Numbered from the stretch's first letter, positions 43,373 to 52,291 are shown. The stretch: DNA of 64,000 nucleotides from Cellulomonas xylanilytica (GCF_007989805.1 NZ_BJUB01000004.1:248001-312000), one strand, 5' to 3'. Program-made: numbers and translations. The notes: a model not told the origin generated them from the letters alone.

Positions 43373-45469
43373 TCAGCCGCTGACCGCTCCGAGCAGCCCT
43401 CGACGGGCCAGCAGCGGGTCGATCAGCGGGTCGCGCCCGCGCAGGTCGCGGAACGCCGCCATCGGGTCGACCGACCCGCCCCGGGAGAGCAGGCGCGCGC
43501 GGAACGTGTCGCCGTTGGCCCGGTCCAGCCCACCGTTCTCCCGGAACCACTCGACGGTGTCGGCGTCGAGGACCTCCGACCAGATGTACGAGTAGTACCC
43601 GGCCGAGTAGCCGCTGGAGAAGATGTGGTTGAAGTACGTCGTGCGGTAGCGCGGCGGCACCGGGGCGTAGTCGACCCCGGCGCGCTGCAGGGCTGCCGCC
43701 TCGAACGCCTCGACCTCGTCGACCTCCGTCGGCACCTCGTCGGGCGACAGCCGGTACCAGGCCTGGTCGAGCAGCGCGGCCGCGAGGTACTCGGTCGTCG
43801 CGAACCCCTCGCCGTCCTGGCGTGCCGCCAGCAGCGTGTCCACCCACTCCGACGGCATGGGCTCGCCGGTCTCGTGGTGCCGCGCGAACGCGCGCAGGAT
43901 CGACGGCTCCCACGCCCACATCTCGTTGACCTGCGACGGGTACTCGACGAAGTCCCGCGGGACGGACGTGCCCGACTGCGACGGCCACCGGACGGCGGAG
44001 AGCAGCCCGTGCAGCGCGTGACCGAACTCGTGGAACATCGTGATGACGAAGTCCCAGGTCAGCAGCGTGGGCTCACCCTCGGGGGGCTTCGGGATGTTGA
44101 GGTTGTTCACCACGACGGGACGCTCGCCGAACAGTGCCGACTGGTCCACGAGGCTGTTCATCCAGGCACCGCCGCGCTTGGACTCCCGCGTCCAGTAGTC
44201 GGCGAGGAAGAGGCCGAGCTGGCTGCCGTCCGCGTCGAACACCTCGAACACCCGGACGTCGGGGTGGTACCCCACCAGGTCGTGGCGCTCCGCGAAGGTG
44301 AGCCCGTACAGCTCCGTCGCCGCGCGGAACACGCCGTCGGCCAGGACACGCTCGAGCTCCAGGTAGGGGCGCAGGAGCGCGTCGTCGAGGGAGCGTCGCT
44401 CCTTCTTGACCTGCTCGGCGTAGAACTGCCAGTCCCACGGCTCCAGCCGCGCACCGGGGTGGTCGCGCCCGAGCGCCTCGGCCAGGTCGGCACCCTCGGC
44501 GCGCGCGTTGGCGACGGCCGCCGGGGCGAGCCGCTCGAGGATGTCGGAGACCGCCTGTGCGGTCGTCGCGGTCGCGTCGGCGGCGACGTACTCGGCGTGG
44601 TGCGCGTACCCGAGCAGCTGCGCGCGCTCGGCACGCGCGCGGACCAGCCGCAGCAGCGTCGCCCGGGTGTCGTGCGGCCCCGACGTCCCCCGACCGGCCG
44701 ACGCCCGGAAGACCCGCTCGCGCAGCCCCCGGTCCCGCAGCACCGCCAGCGGCCCCTGCTGCGTCGGCAGCGCGAGCTCGAGGAACCACCCGTGCTCGTG
44801 CCCACGGTCGCGTGCCGCCTTGGCGGCGGCGTCGCGGGCGTCCTCCGAGAGGCCGGCCAGCTCGTCCTCGTCCGTCACCAGCACGCCGCCCGCGTTGGCA
44901 CCCGCCAGCAGGAGCCGGCCGAACTCGGCCTCGAGGCTCATGATCTCGGCGTTCAGGGTGCGCAGGCGGTCCTGCGACGCCTCGTCCAGCCCGACGCCCG
45001 AACGGACGAACCTCGTGTGCGTGCGGTGCAGCAACCACGCCGTGTCCGGCTCCAGCTCCAGCGCGCCGGAGTCGACGTCGGCCTGCAGCGCGGCGACCCG
45101 GGAGAACAGCCGGGGGTCGAGGTAGATGGCGTCGTGGTGGGCGGCGAACTGCGGCGCGAGCTCCGCCTCGATCGCGTCGAGGCCGGGCGTCGAGTCGGCG
45201 CTGGACTGGTTGAAGAAGCTCTCGACCGTGCGGTGCAGCAGCCGACCCGAGCGCTCGAGCGCCTCGAGGGTGTTCTCGACGGTCGGTGCCGCGGGGTCGG
45301 CCGCGATCGCGTCGATCTCGGAGCGCTGCTGCGCCATGCCGGCGAGCAGGGCCGGGCGGTAGTGCTCCTCACGGATCTGCGTGAAGTCCGGGAGCCCGTA
45401 CGGGAGGGTGGACGGGACGCCGAACGGGTTGTCGGCGGGGAGATCGGTCGGCTGCATGCCGGACATCAT
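43373..45469 (-). CDS. M3-family oligopeptidase / peptidyl-dipeptidase
   Basis: The ~698-residue enzyme is a Dcp/oligopeptidase A-like zinc peptidase. The catalytic motif FHEFGHALHG lies near residue 475, with downstream ligand region YPSQVNEMWAWEP and substrate loop SSGYSAGYYSYIWSEVLDAD. The N-terminal helical domain that closes the channel is complete. It should clear short peptides in the cytosol, a natural partner to proteasomal degradation. Several starts are possible (MMSGMQPTDL); none has a clear Shine-Dalgarno, and the inner ATG of MQPTDL 4 codons later is equally plausible. The TGA lies in a GTCAG-CCG-CTGAC hairpin. Confidence 0.93.
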   Translation of the reverse strand: MMSGMQPTDLPADNPFGVPSTLPYGLPDFTQIREEHYRPALLAGMAQQRSEIDAIAADPAAPTVENTLEALERSGRLLHRTVESFFNQSSADSTPGLDAIEAELAPQFAAHHDAIYLDPRLFSRVAALQADVDSGALELEPDTAWLLHRTHTRFVRSGVGLDEASQDRLRTLNAEIMSLEAEFGRLLLAGANAGGVLVTDEDELAGLSEDARDAAAKAARDRGHEHGWFLELALPTQQGPLAVLRDRGLRERVFRASAGRGTSGPHDTRATLLRLVRARAERAQLLGYAHHAEYVAADATATTAQAVSDILERLAPAAVANARAEGADLAEALGRDHPGARLEPWDWQFYAEQVKKERRSLDDALLRPYLELERVLADGVFRAATELYGLTFAERHDLVGYHPDVRVFEVFDADGSQLGLFLADYWTRESKRGGAWMNSLVDQSALFGERPVVVNNLNIPKPPEGEPTLLTWDFVITMFHEFGHALHGLLSAVRWPSQSGTSVPRDFVEYPSQVNEMWAWEPSILRAFARHHETGEPMPSEWVDTLLAARQDGEGFATTEYLAAALLDQAWYRLSPDEVPTEVDEVEAFEAAALQRAGVDYAPVPPRYRTTYFNHIFSSGYSAGYYSYIWSEVLDADTVEWFRENGGLDRANGDTFRARLLSRGGSVDPMAAFRDLRGRDPLIDPLLARRGLLGAVSG

Positions 45470-45494
45470 CGCCGACGGGTCCGACGTCCGCCCC

Positions 45495-46499
45495 TCACGA
45501 CGTGCGGGCGAGGAACGCGTCCTCGGCGGCGTACGCGAAGAAGTCGCCCATCGCCTCCATCCGGACGAACCCGGGGAACGCCTCGCGCCAGTCGCGGGAC
45601 GCCGCGGCCTCGACCAGCCAGTCGACGCACGCGCCCACGGTGTCCGCGTACCCGCCGGAGGCGACGTACCCGAGGTCGTCCGCCGCGCGGCGCATGTCGA
45701 GCACGATCGGGCGCGGCACCGACCAGGGGGTCAGCCCGACGCCGTCCATCGGCGCGCCGGTGACCGGGACGAGTCGGGAGGTCACACCCATGGCGGCGTC
45801 CACCGCCGTCGCGATCTCGGCGACCGTGAGCGCCTCCGGGTCCGCGGCGTTGAGCACCCGGTCACCCGGCCGCCGTGCGGACAGGCGGACGAGCTCGGCC
45901 AGGACCGACGTCGCCGTGGTGTGGAACCGGCTGAGCCCGTCGTAGGCGAGCACCCGCACGTCGCGTCCGTCGAGCACCCGCTTCACGAACGTCCACTCCC
46001 GGGGCTGCACGCACCCCGGGCCGTGGATGGCGCCGGGCCGCAGGATCGTCGTCGGCACCGGTGACGCCGCCCACGCCTGCTCGAGGGCCACCTTGCCGGT
46101 GGCGTATGTGTCGCGGCCGGGCGCGACGGTCGGCTGGTCCTCGCTGACCGGGACGGGGAACGACCCGAAGTCGTCGGACTCGAACCCGTCGCCCGCGTCA
46201 TCGACGTAGACGCCGGCGCTGGAGACCACCACCGCCGACCCGACCCGGTCGGCCCGCTCGATCAGCGGCGTGGCCTGCCGGTCGTCGTACGCGACCACGT
46301 CGACCAGGACGTCCACCCCGCCCGCCAGAGCCTCGTCGAGCGCGTCGGGATCGTGCCGGTCCCCCCGCACGAGCTGCGCGCCGCCGACGTCCGCCGCGTG
46401 CCGGGCCAGCACCCGCACGTCCCAGCCGTCCTCGAGCAGCGCGGGCACCACGGCCCGGCCGATCTGCCCGCTGCCACCGATCACCAGCGCCGTCGTCAT
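45495..46499 (-). CDS. NAD-dependent epimerase/dehydratase family protein
   Basis: The 334-residue extended-SDR protein has the NAD(P) motif IGGSGQIG (7-14), a DVLVDVVAYDD strand and VVSSAGVY. An atypical active site follows: TYATGKVALEQ has Y-x-x-x-K in place. ILRPGAIHGPG is the substrate-domain segment. The closest themes are nucleotide-sugar or isoflavone-reductase-like enzymes; the substrate is unknown. The ATG has TAGCCT 6 nt upstream, whose TAG is also the stop codon of ald, so the promoter is built on the upstream gene's end. Confidence 0.88.
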   Translation of the reverse strand: MTTALVIGGSGQIGRAVVPALLEDGWDVRVLARHAADVGGAQLVRGDRHDPDALDEALAGGVDVLVDVVAYDDRQATPLIERADRVGSAVVVSSAGVYVDDAGDGFESDDFGSFPVPVSEDQPTVAPGRDTYATGKVALEQAWAASPVPTTILRPGAIHGPGCVQPREWTFVKRVLDGRDVRVLAYDGLSRFHTTATSVLAELVRLSARRPGDRVLNAADPEALTVAEIATAVDAAMGVTSRLVPVTGAPMDGVGLTPWSVPRPIVLDMRRAADDLGYVASGGYADTVGACVDWLVEAAASRDWREAFPGFVRMEAMGDFFAYAAEDAFLARTS

Positions 46500-46505
46500 G
46501 GACCG

Positions 46506-46511
46506 AGGCTA
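46506..46511 (-). promoter_or_regulatory. -10 box TAGCCT of the epimerase gene (leaderless)
   Basis: TAGCCT-CGGTCC-ATG on the minus strand has 6-nt spacing. The first three bases are the ald stop codon. Confidence 0.5.
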
Positions 46512-47627
46512 AGCGAGGGCCTGGGCCGCGGTCGCGCGCGTCGGGTAGCCGTGGGCCCGGCCGACGGCGGCGTTGTAGAGGTGACCGTCGTGCGTCGTGA
46601 GCCCTGCGCCGAGAGCGGGGTCCGCTGCCGTCGCGGCCGTCCAGCCCAGGTCGGCCAGCGCGCTCAGGTACGGGAGCGTCACGTTGGTCAGCGCCCGGGT
46701 GGACGTGACGGGGACGGCGCCCGGCATGTTGGCGACGCAGTAGAAGACGGAGCCGTGCACCAGGAACGTCGGGTCGTCGTGCGTGGTGGCACGGGTGTCC
46801 TCGAAGCAGCCGCCCTGGTCGACGGCGACGTCGACGAGGACGGACCCGGGTCGCATGCGCGAGACGAGCTCGTTGGTGACCAGGTGGGGCGCGCGGGCGC
46901 CGGGGACCAGGACGGCACCGATCACGAGGTCGGCCTCGACGACCTCGCGCTCGATCGCGTACGCGCTGGACGCGATCGTGCGGACGCGGCCGCCGAACGC
47001 GGAGTCGGTGTCCCGCAGCCGCGGCATGGACAGGTCGAGCACCGCGACGTCGGCGCGCATCCCGACGGCGATCTCGGCGGCGTGCCGGCCGACGACGCCG
47101 CCGCCCAGCACGACGACCTTCGCGGCGTCGACGCCGGGGACACCGCCGAGCAGGACGCCCGCGCCGCCCTCGTTCTTCATCAGGTGGTACGCGCCGACCT
47201 GGGTGGACAGCCGGCCGGCGACCTCGCTCATCGGGGCCAGCAGCGGCAGCGAGCCGTCGGGCAGCTGCACCGTCTCGTACGCGATGGACGTCGTGCCGGC
47301 TGCGAGCAGCGCGTCGGTGGCCGGGCGGTCCGCGGCGAGGTGGAGGTAGGTGAACAGGACGAGGTCGTCGCGCAGGTGGCCGTACTCCGAGGCCACGGGC
47401 TCCTTGACCTTGCAGACGAGGTCCGCGCTCCCCCAGACCTCGGCCGCGTCGGCGAGGATCGTCGCGCCCGCGGCGGCGAACTGCTCGTCGGTGATCGCGG
47501 ACCCCAGCCCCGCGCCCGCCTGGACCAGGACCTGGTGCCCGGACGCGACCAGCTGGTGCACACCCGCGGGCGTGCACGCGACGCGGTACTCGTGGTTCTT
47601 GACCTCGCTAGGGATGCCGACCTTCAT
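46509..47627 (-). CDS. ald: alanine dehydrogenase
   Basis: The 372-residue enzyme interconverts alanine and pyruvate + ammonia with NAD. It shows the family start [23 protein letters not shown] (catalytic/pyruvate-binding Arg), the [11 protein letters not shown] segment (Lys), [12 protein letters not shown] and the NAD site [27 protein letters not shown]. The C-terminus is normal. The ATG has CGGAGACC upstream. It is divergent from an Lrp/AsnC regulator, the arrangement of AldR-controlled ald genes, where the regulator responds to alanine. Confidence 0.96.
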   Translation of the reverse strand: MKVGIPSEVKNHEYRVACTPAGVHQLVASGHQVLVQAGAGLGSAITDEQFAAAGATILADAAEVWGSADLVCKVKEPVASEYGHLRDDLVLFTYLHLAADRPATDALLAAGTTSIAYETVQLPDGSLPLLAPMSEVAGRLSTQVGAYHLMKNEGGAGVLLGGVPGVDAAKVVVLGGGVVGRHAAEIAVGMRADVAVLDLSMPRLRDTDSAFGGRVRTIASSAYAIEREVVEADLVIGAVLVPGARAPHLVTNELVSRMRPGSVLVDVAVDQGGCFEDTRATTHDDPTFLVHGSVFYCVANMPGAVPVTSTRALTNVTLPYLSALADLGWTAATAADPALGAGLTTHDGHLYNAAVGRAHGYPTRATAAQALA

Positions 47628-47679
47628 GGTGGTCTCCGTCCGGGTGCGCTTCGGCAGGTCGTCCCATTCTGAACTTCCT

Positions 47680-47703
47680 GTGCTCCCAGCGGAGGACGAG
47701 CAC
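47680..47703. promoter_or_regulatory. inverted repeat in the ald/lrp intergenic region
   Basis: GTGCTC and GAGCAC are separated by 12 nt within the 99-nt divergent intergenic region. A nearby direct repeat ATTCGCT (47709-47715, 47718-47724) flanks the lrp -10 box. Both are candidate binding sites for the Lrp-type regulator. Confidence 0.4.
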
Positions 47704-47714
47704 GGATCATTCGC

Positions 47715-47720
47715 TAGATT
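47715..47720 (+). promoter_or_regulatory. -10 box TAGATT of the lrp gene (leaderless)
   Basis: TAGATT-CGCTGG-ATG has 6-nt spacing and no Shine-Dalgarno. Confidence 0.55.
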
Positions 47721-47726
47721 CGCTGG

Positions 47727-48248
47727 ATGTCCGTGGCAGATTCGTCCAGAGCACCTGCAGCCGGTCCGCGCCGAACGGCGTTCGGCGGCGTCGAGCTCGA
47801 CGACGTCGACCGGCGGCTGCTCAGCGAGCTGGAGCGGGACGGGCGGATCTCCAACAAGGAGCTCGCGGCACTCGCGGGGATCGCGCCGTCGACCTGCCAC
47901 GCGCGGGTCCGCGCCCTGCGCGAGTCCGGCGTGCTGCGCGGCTTCCACGCCCAGGTGGACCCCGAGGCGGTCGGCCGTGGCCTGCAGGCGATGATCGCGG
48001 TGCGGCTGCAGCCGTCCGCCCGGGCCCGGCTGGCCGAGGTGGCCCACCGGCTGGCGCAGCGGCCCGAGGTGCGGGACGTCTACCTGCTCGCCGGGGTCGA
48101 CGACGTGCTCGTGCACGTCGCGGTGCGCGACTCCCCCGAGCTGCGGGCGTTCGTGCTGGAGCACCTGAGCACGCGCCCGGAGGTGGCGCACACGCAGACC
48201 AGCCTGGTGTTCGAGCACGTGCACGCACCCGGCACCGCGTCGATCTGA
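47727..48248 (+). CDS. Lrp/AsnC-family regulator (AldR-like)
   Basis: The 173-residue regulator has an N-terminal helix-turn-helix (LDDVDRRLLSELERDGRISNKELAALAGIAPSTCHARVRALRESGVLRGFHA, about 26-76) and a C-terminal RAM/ligand domain (about 85-165, VRDVYLLAGVDDVLVHVAVRD). It likely binds the intergenic repeats and controls ald in response to alanine or another amino acid. It is divergent from ald. Its TGA directly abuts the stop of the convergent kinase gene, forming the palindrome TGATCA. Confidence 0.92.
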   Translation: MSVADSSRAPAAGPRRTAFGGVELDDVDRRLLSELERDGRISNKELAALAGIAPSTCHARVRALRESGVLRGFHAQVDPEAVGRGLQAMIAVRLQPSARARLAEVAHRLAQRPEVRDVYLLAGVDDVLVHVAVRDSPELRAFVLEHLSTRPEVAHTQTSLVFEHVHAPGTASI

Positions 48249-49145
48249 TCAGCCCGCCACCCGGGCCCAGACGGCGGCCTGCCCGAGGATCGCGCGGCCG
48301 CCCGGCTCGTCGCCGAGCTGGTCCCACACCCACAGGGCCGACTCGGTGCAGCGAGCGAACGCCCAGGCGGCGATCCGAGCGGGGTCCAGGTCGAGCAGAC
48401 CGGCCAGCAGCGCCACGCGGTCGCGCAGCACGGCCTGGGGCTCGGGGTGCTCGAACGGGTCGTCGACCTGCTCGAGCAGCGGCCACAGGTCGTACGCGGG
48501 GTCGCCCCGCATCGGCTTCGGGTCGATCGCGACCCAGCGGCCGCCACCCCCGTCGAGGAGGTTCCCGGGGTTGAGGTCGCCGTGGACGAGGACGTCCGAG
48601 GAGCCGGGGAGGGTGCGCAGGAGGTCGACCGCGCGCTCGACCTGCACCCCGTACCGGGTGGCCCGGTGCTCCAGCACGTCCGCCCAGCCGGCGCAGACGT
48701 CGGCCATCGACGGGACCTCGACCGCACCGGTGACGGACCACAGCGACCGGGCGACGTCGGCAGCGGCAGTGAGGCGCTCCACGGCGCCCCCGGGAGCACG
48801 CGACAGCGGGCTGCCCGGCTCGACGCGTTCCAGCAGCAGCGCCCAGTCGTCCTCGTGCGCCTCGTGCAGCCGAGGGACGCCGTGCCCGTGCCAGGCGCGC
48901 AACGCCACGGCCTCGTGACGCGCCTCGTCGTGCGGGAAGGACACCTTGAGCACCGCTCGTCGACCGTCGGCGAGGGTGGCCGGCGCGCACCACGACGCCG
49001 CCCCGTCGGTGAACGGCGGACCGAGCCGCAACCCCCACCGCGCGCAGGCGCCGGCCACCAGGGACGGCAGCCGGTCGATCCACTCGGCACCGCCCGGCGT
49101 CCGGCCCACGCCGGCGAGCAGGATCGGAGGCAGGACGACGCTCAT
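48249..49145 (-). CDS. aminoglycoside/hydroxyurea-type phosphotransferase
   Basis: The 298-residue kinase-fold protein is of the APH(6)/hydroxyurea-resistance type. ATP-binding lysine K67 (AVLKVSFP), E78, the catalytic loop HGDLNPGN (H188-N195; catalytic D190) and the metal aspartate D208 in AIDPKPMRGDPAYDLWPLL are all present. Family members phosphorylate streptomycin or related molecules, but chromosomal homologues are widespread in actinobacteria and may act on a normal metabolite. The ATG has GATACT 7 nt upstream. It is convergent with the lrp gene. Confidence 0.88.
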   Translation of the reverse strand: MSVVLPPILLAGVGRTPGGAEWIDRLPSLVAGACARWGLRLGPPFTDGAASWCAPATLADGRRAVLKVSFPHDEARHEAVALRAWHGHGVPRLHEAHEDDWALLLERVEPGSPLSRAPGGAVERLTAAADVARSLWSVTGAVEVPSMADVCAGWADVLEHRATRYGVQVERAVDLLRTLPGSSDVLVHGDLNPGNLLDGGGGRWVAIDPKPMRGDPAYDLWPLLEQVDDPFEHPEPQAVLRDRVALLAGLLDLDPARIAAWAFARCTESALWVWDQLGDEPGGRAILGQAAVWARVAG

Positions 49146-49211
49146 CCGGGCAAGTATCGCGGCCGGATGTGCGATCCTGCGGCGACCGACGTCGGACGAG
49201 GAGGTGACCGG

Positions 49212-50117
49212 GTGCACGCCGGAGACCCGCAGGGCCTGAACCCCTGGGTCGACGCGCGCGGTCACCACCCGCACCCCCTCCTGCTGCCGAAGCCGCGCAC
49301 CGTCCCCGTCGAGGAGGACGTGGTGCGCTTCCATGGTCCGCCGGTGCCCCTCCGCCGCGGCCCGCGGCCCGCGGTCCTCCTGGTCCTCCTCCTGGTGGCC
49401 GGGCTCGTCGCCGTCGGCGCTCGCTGGTGGATGTCGGCGTCGGAGCTCGGCCCGCCGCCCGGGCTGGAGGAGCAGGCGGTCCCGATCGGTGCCCCGCCGC
49501 TGGGACACGTCGGGTCGGGAGGCTTCTCGTTCACGGCCGTGCAGCCCGACGGCGCAGGACCGGTCGCCTACAGCCCGTGCCGGCCGATCCACTTCGTCGT
49601 GCGGCCCGACGGCGCCCCCGCCGGTGGTGCCGAGCTCCTGCACACGGCGGTCGCCCGGGTGTCCGCGGCGACGGGCCTGCAGTTCGTGGACGACGGGCTG
49701 ACGCAGGAGGCACCCAGCACGGACCGCGAGGCGTACCAGCCCGACCTCTACGGCTCGCGCTGGGCCCCCGTGCTCGTCGCCTGGTCGACGGCCGCGGAGA
49801 CCCCGGAGCTGGCCGACGAGGTCGCGGGGATCGCCGGTTCCGCCTCCGTGACGCGCGCCGGCCGGACGGTCTACGTCACGGGCTCGGTCACGCTCGACAG
49901 CCAGGACATCGGCACGCTCGCCGCAGCACCGGCCACCCGCGCGACCGCGCTCGGGGTCATCAGCCACGAGCTCGCGCACCTCGTCGGGCTGGACCACGTC
50001 GACGACCCGACCCAGCTCATGTACCCGAGCACGAGCGTCACCCGGTCCGGGTTCGGCGCCGGCGACCTCGCCGGGCTCGCGGCGCTCGGCTCGGGCGAGT
50101 GCGCTCCGGACGTCTGA
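49212..50117 (+). CDS. membrane-anchored matrixin-like zinc protease
   Basis: The 301-residue protein has a cytoplasmic N-terminus, one transmembrane helix (about 53-70, AVLLVLLLVAGLVAVGA) and an extracellular domain. That domain has the metzincin signature HELAHLVGLDH (252-262) and a Met-turn LMYP (about 269-272). It also has CRPIHFVVRPDG and an ATGLQFVDDG strand typical of matrixin-like folds. It is probably a cell-surface or periplasm-facing metalloprotease of unknown target. The GTG start has AGGAGGT 7 nt upstream, an unusually strong Shine-Dalgarno for this window. No secretion partner is adjacent. Confidence 0.8.
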   Translation: MHAGDPQGLNPWVDARGHHPHPLLLPKPRTVPVEEDVVRFHGPPVPLRRGPRPAVLLVLLLVAGLVAVGARWWMSASELGPPPGLEEQAVPIGAPPLGHVGSGGFSFTAVQPDGAGPVAYSPCRPIHFVVRPDGAPAGGAELLHTAVARVSAATGLQFVDDGLTQEAPSTDREAYQPDLYGSRWAPVLVAWSTAAETPELADEVAGIAGSASVTRAGRTVYVTGSVTLDSQDIGTLAAAPATRATALGVISHELAHLVGLDHVDDPTQLMYPSTSVTRSGFGAGDLAGLAALGSGECAPDV

Positions 50118-50169
50118 CCGAACCCTTCACACCCGGACCGCACGACCTCACACGGAACTCCCAGGTCCG

Positions 50170-50883
50170 GTGCGTACCCTCGCCACGGACCGCGTCACCA
50201 CCCCCGCTGAGGAGCCCGTCATCCACGCTCGCCCGATCGTGCTCGTGCACGGCACCCGGACCTCGTCGGTGATCTGGCGTCGGCAGGTGGACGCGCTCGA
50301 GCGCTCGGGGCACCTCACCGTGGCCATCGACCTGCCCGGTCACGGGCGGCGCTCGCACGAACGGTTCAGCCTCGACGGCGCCCTGGCGGCGATCGACGAC
50401 GCGGTCGACTCGTGCCCGGCACCCCCGTTGCTGGTCGGACTCTCCCTCGGCGGTTACACGAGCCTCGCGTACGCGCGCCGCAACGAGCACAAGATCGCCG
50501 GCGTCGTCCTGGCGGGCTGCTCGACGGAGATCAAGGGCAAGCCGCTGGCCGCCTACCGGCGCGCCTCGGGCGTGCTCTCACGGGCGCTGCGCCTGGGCGG
50601 CCCCGACTGGCACGTCGTCACGGACATGCTGACGGCGCTCGCGGGGTACTCGCCGCTGGCGGACCTGCGCGGCACCGCGGTGCCGGTGTGGCTGGTCAAC
50701 GGTCGCCGCGACCCCCTGCGGCTCGACGAGCGCAGGTACCTCGAGGCGCGCCCCGGGACCCGGTTGACGGTCGTCCCGCGCGCCGGTCACGACGTGAACG
50801 CCCACGCGCCCGTCGCCTTCAACCGCATCCTGCTCGACGCCCTGCACGAGCTGCGCCACCGTGGCGGCCTCGCCCTCGCCTGA
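50170..50883 (+). CDS. alpha/beta hydrolase
   Basis: The 237-residue hydrolase has oxyanion motif VLVHGTRTSS, nucleophile S92 in GLSLGGY, the acid region VNGRRDPLRL and the histidine RAGHDVNAH. It is likely an esterase or amidase acting on a small substrate. The chosen GTG (VRTLATDRV) has no clear Shine-Dalgarno. TACCCT (50175-50180) inside the first codons could be a -10 box, in which case the real start would be a later codon and the protein ~15 residues shorter. It precedes dinB on the same strand. Confidence 0.85.
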   Translation: MRTLATDRVTTPAEEPVIHARPIVLVHGTRTSSVIWRRQVDALERSGHLTVAIDLPGHGRRSHERFSLDGALAAIDDAVDSCPAPPLLVGLSLGGYTSLAYARRNEHKIAGVVLAGCSTEIKGKPLAAYRRASGVLSRALRLGGPDWHVVTDMLTALAGYSPLADLRGTAVPVWLVNGRRDPLRLDERRYLEARPGTRLTVVPRAGHDVNAHAPVAFNRILLDALHELRHRGGLALA

Positions 50884-50914
50884 GCCGGGCCCGGCGCGAG
50901 GCACAGTAGGGGGC

Positions 50915-52291
50915 GTGGACCCCGTGCAGCTCGCCGACGCCTCCCGGCTGCGGACGCGCGCGACCGTGCTGCACGCCGACGCGGACTCGTTCTTCGCCGC
51001 GGTCGAGCAGCGCGACAAGCCGTCCCTGCGCGGCCGGCCGGTGCTCGTGGGCGGGACCGGCCCGCGCGGCGTCGTGTCGACGGCGTCCTACGAGGCCCGC
51101 CGGGCGGGCGCCCGCTCCGCGATGTCGATGAGCCGCGCACGGCGGCTCAGCCCCGCGGCGGCCGTGCTCTACCCCCGCTTCGAGGCCTACTCCGCGTACT
51201 CGCGCATGATCATGTCCGCGCTGGGCACGCTGTCGGAGCTCGTCGAGCCGCTGAGCATCGACGAGGCCTTCGTCGACCTCGAGGCGGGTCCGTTCGCCGA
51301 CGACCCCGCGGGTGCCGCGGCCGACGTCCGAGCCCGGATCCGCGAGCTCACGGGCCTCGCCGTCTCGATCGGCATCGGCCGGACCAAGCTCGTCGCGAAG
51401 CTGGCGTCGGACGCCGGCAAGCCGGACGGGCTGCTCGTCGTCGAGCCGGCCCAGGAGGACGACTTCCTGCTGCCCCTGCCCGTGCGCGCGGTACCCGGCA
51501 TCGGGCCCGCGACGGCGGCCGCCCTGGAACGGCTCGACGTCCGCACCGTCGCGGACCTGCGCCGGCAGCCTCTGGACATCCTCACGATGACCGTGGGCGA
51601 GTCGTCCGGCGTCAACCTCTTCCGGCTCGCCCGCGGCATCGACCCGCGGCCCGTGGCCGTGAGCGGCGAGCGCAAGTCCGTGGGTGCCGAGCGCACGTTC
51701 GCCCAGGACATCTTCGGCACCGACCTGATCGCCGCCGCGATCGACCGCGTCACCGACGAGGCGCTGCGCCGCCTGACGTCCCACGGGGGCGGCGCCAGGA
51801 CGGTCGTCGCCAAGGTGCGGTTCGCGGACTTCACCACGCTGACGCGGTCCGTGACCCTGGCGCAGCCGACCGCGGAGCCCGCCGAGCTGCGCGCCGCCGC
51901 GCACCAGGCCGCCCGTGCCGCCGGCATCAGCGACTCGGTGCGGCTGCTGGGCGTCTCGTTCCACAACCTGTCCGCCCACGCGCAGCTGACCCTGCCGTGG
52001 GACGCCGAGGACGTCGTGCCGGCGGTCCTCGACGACCCGCCGGACGCTCCCGTGGACGGTGCTGCGGGCGGTCCCGAGACGCTCCGCCTGCTGTCCGAGG
52101 AGAACGCGCGTCCCGGCCTCGACGTCGAGCACGACACCCTCGGACGCGGCTGGGTGGTGCACGTGCGCGGCCGGCAGGCGACCGTGCGGTTCGAGAGCGT
52201 CGACACCCCGCCGGCGCGCTCCCAGGTGCTGGACCTGGACGCGGACCCGCTGCTGCTCGTGCCGCCGCTGACTCCTACGCTCGACGGATGA
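50915..52291 (+). CDS. dinB: DNA polymerase IV (Y family)
   Basis: The 458-residue translesion polymerase has catalytic metal residues D22 and D116-E117 (ADADSFFAAVEQ and SIDEAFVDLE), palm/fingers VLVGGTGPRGVVSTASYEARRAG, the helix-hairpin-helix VPGIGPATAAALERLDV, and a little-finger domain (SVGAERTFAQD...). The C-terminus is extended (about 370-458) beyond the core, as in actinobacterial DinB1-like proteins. The GTG start follows the upstream hydrolase by 31 nt with no LexA box in sight. Its stop overlaps the cupin start as ATGA. Confidence 0.94.
   Translation: MDPVQLADASRLRTRATVLHADADSFFAAVEQRDKPSLRGRPVLVGGTGPRGVVSTASYEARRAGARSAMSMSRARRLSPAAAVLYPRFEAYSAYSRMIMSALGTLSELVEPLSIDEAFVDLEAGPFADDPAGAAADVRARIRELTGLAVSIGIGRTKLVAKLASDAGKPDGLLVVEPAQEDDFLLPLPVRAVPGIGPATAAALERLDVRTVADLRRQPLDILTMTVGESSGVNLFRLARGIDPRPVAVSGERKSVGAERTFAQDIFGTDLIAAAIDRVTDEALRRLTSHGGGARTVVAKVRFADFTTLTRSVTLAQPTAEPAELRAAAHQAARAAGISDSVRLLGVSFHNLSAHAQLTLPWDAEDVVPAVLDDPPDAPVDGAAGGPETLRLLSEENARPGLDVEHDTLGRGWVVHVRGRQATVRFESVDTPPARSQVLDLDADPLLLVPPLTPTLDG
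52276..52281 (+). promoter_or_regulatory. possible -10 box TACGCT of the cupin gene, inside dinB
   Basis: TACGCT-CGACGG-ATG has the 6-nt leaderless spacing, but it lies in the last codons of dinB and the cupin is also coupled by an ATGA overlap, so it may be chance. Confidence 0.3.

Noticed and set aside
48246..48251. TGATCA palindrome as a regulatory site
   Set aside because: It is formed simply by two abutting TGA stops on opposite strands.
50884..50914. LexA box upstream of dinB
   Set aside because: No GAAC-N4-GTTC-like sequence is present in the short intergenic gap.
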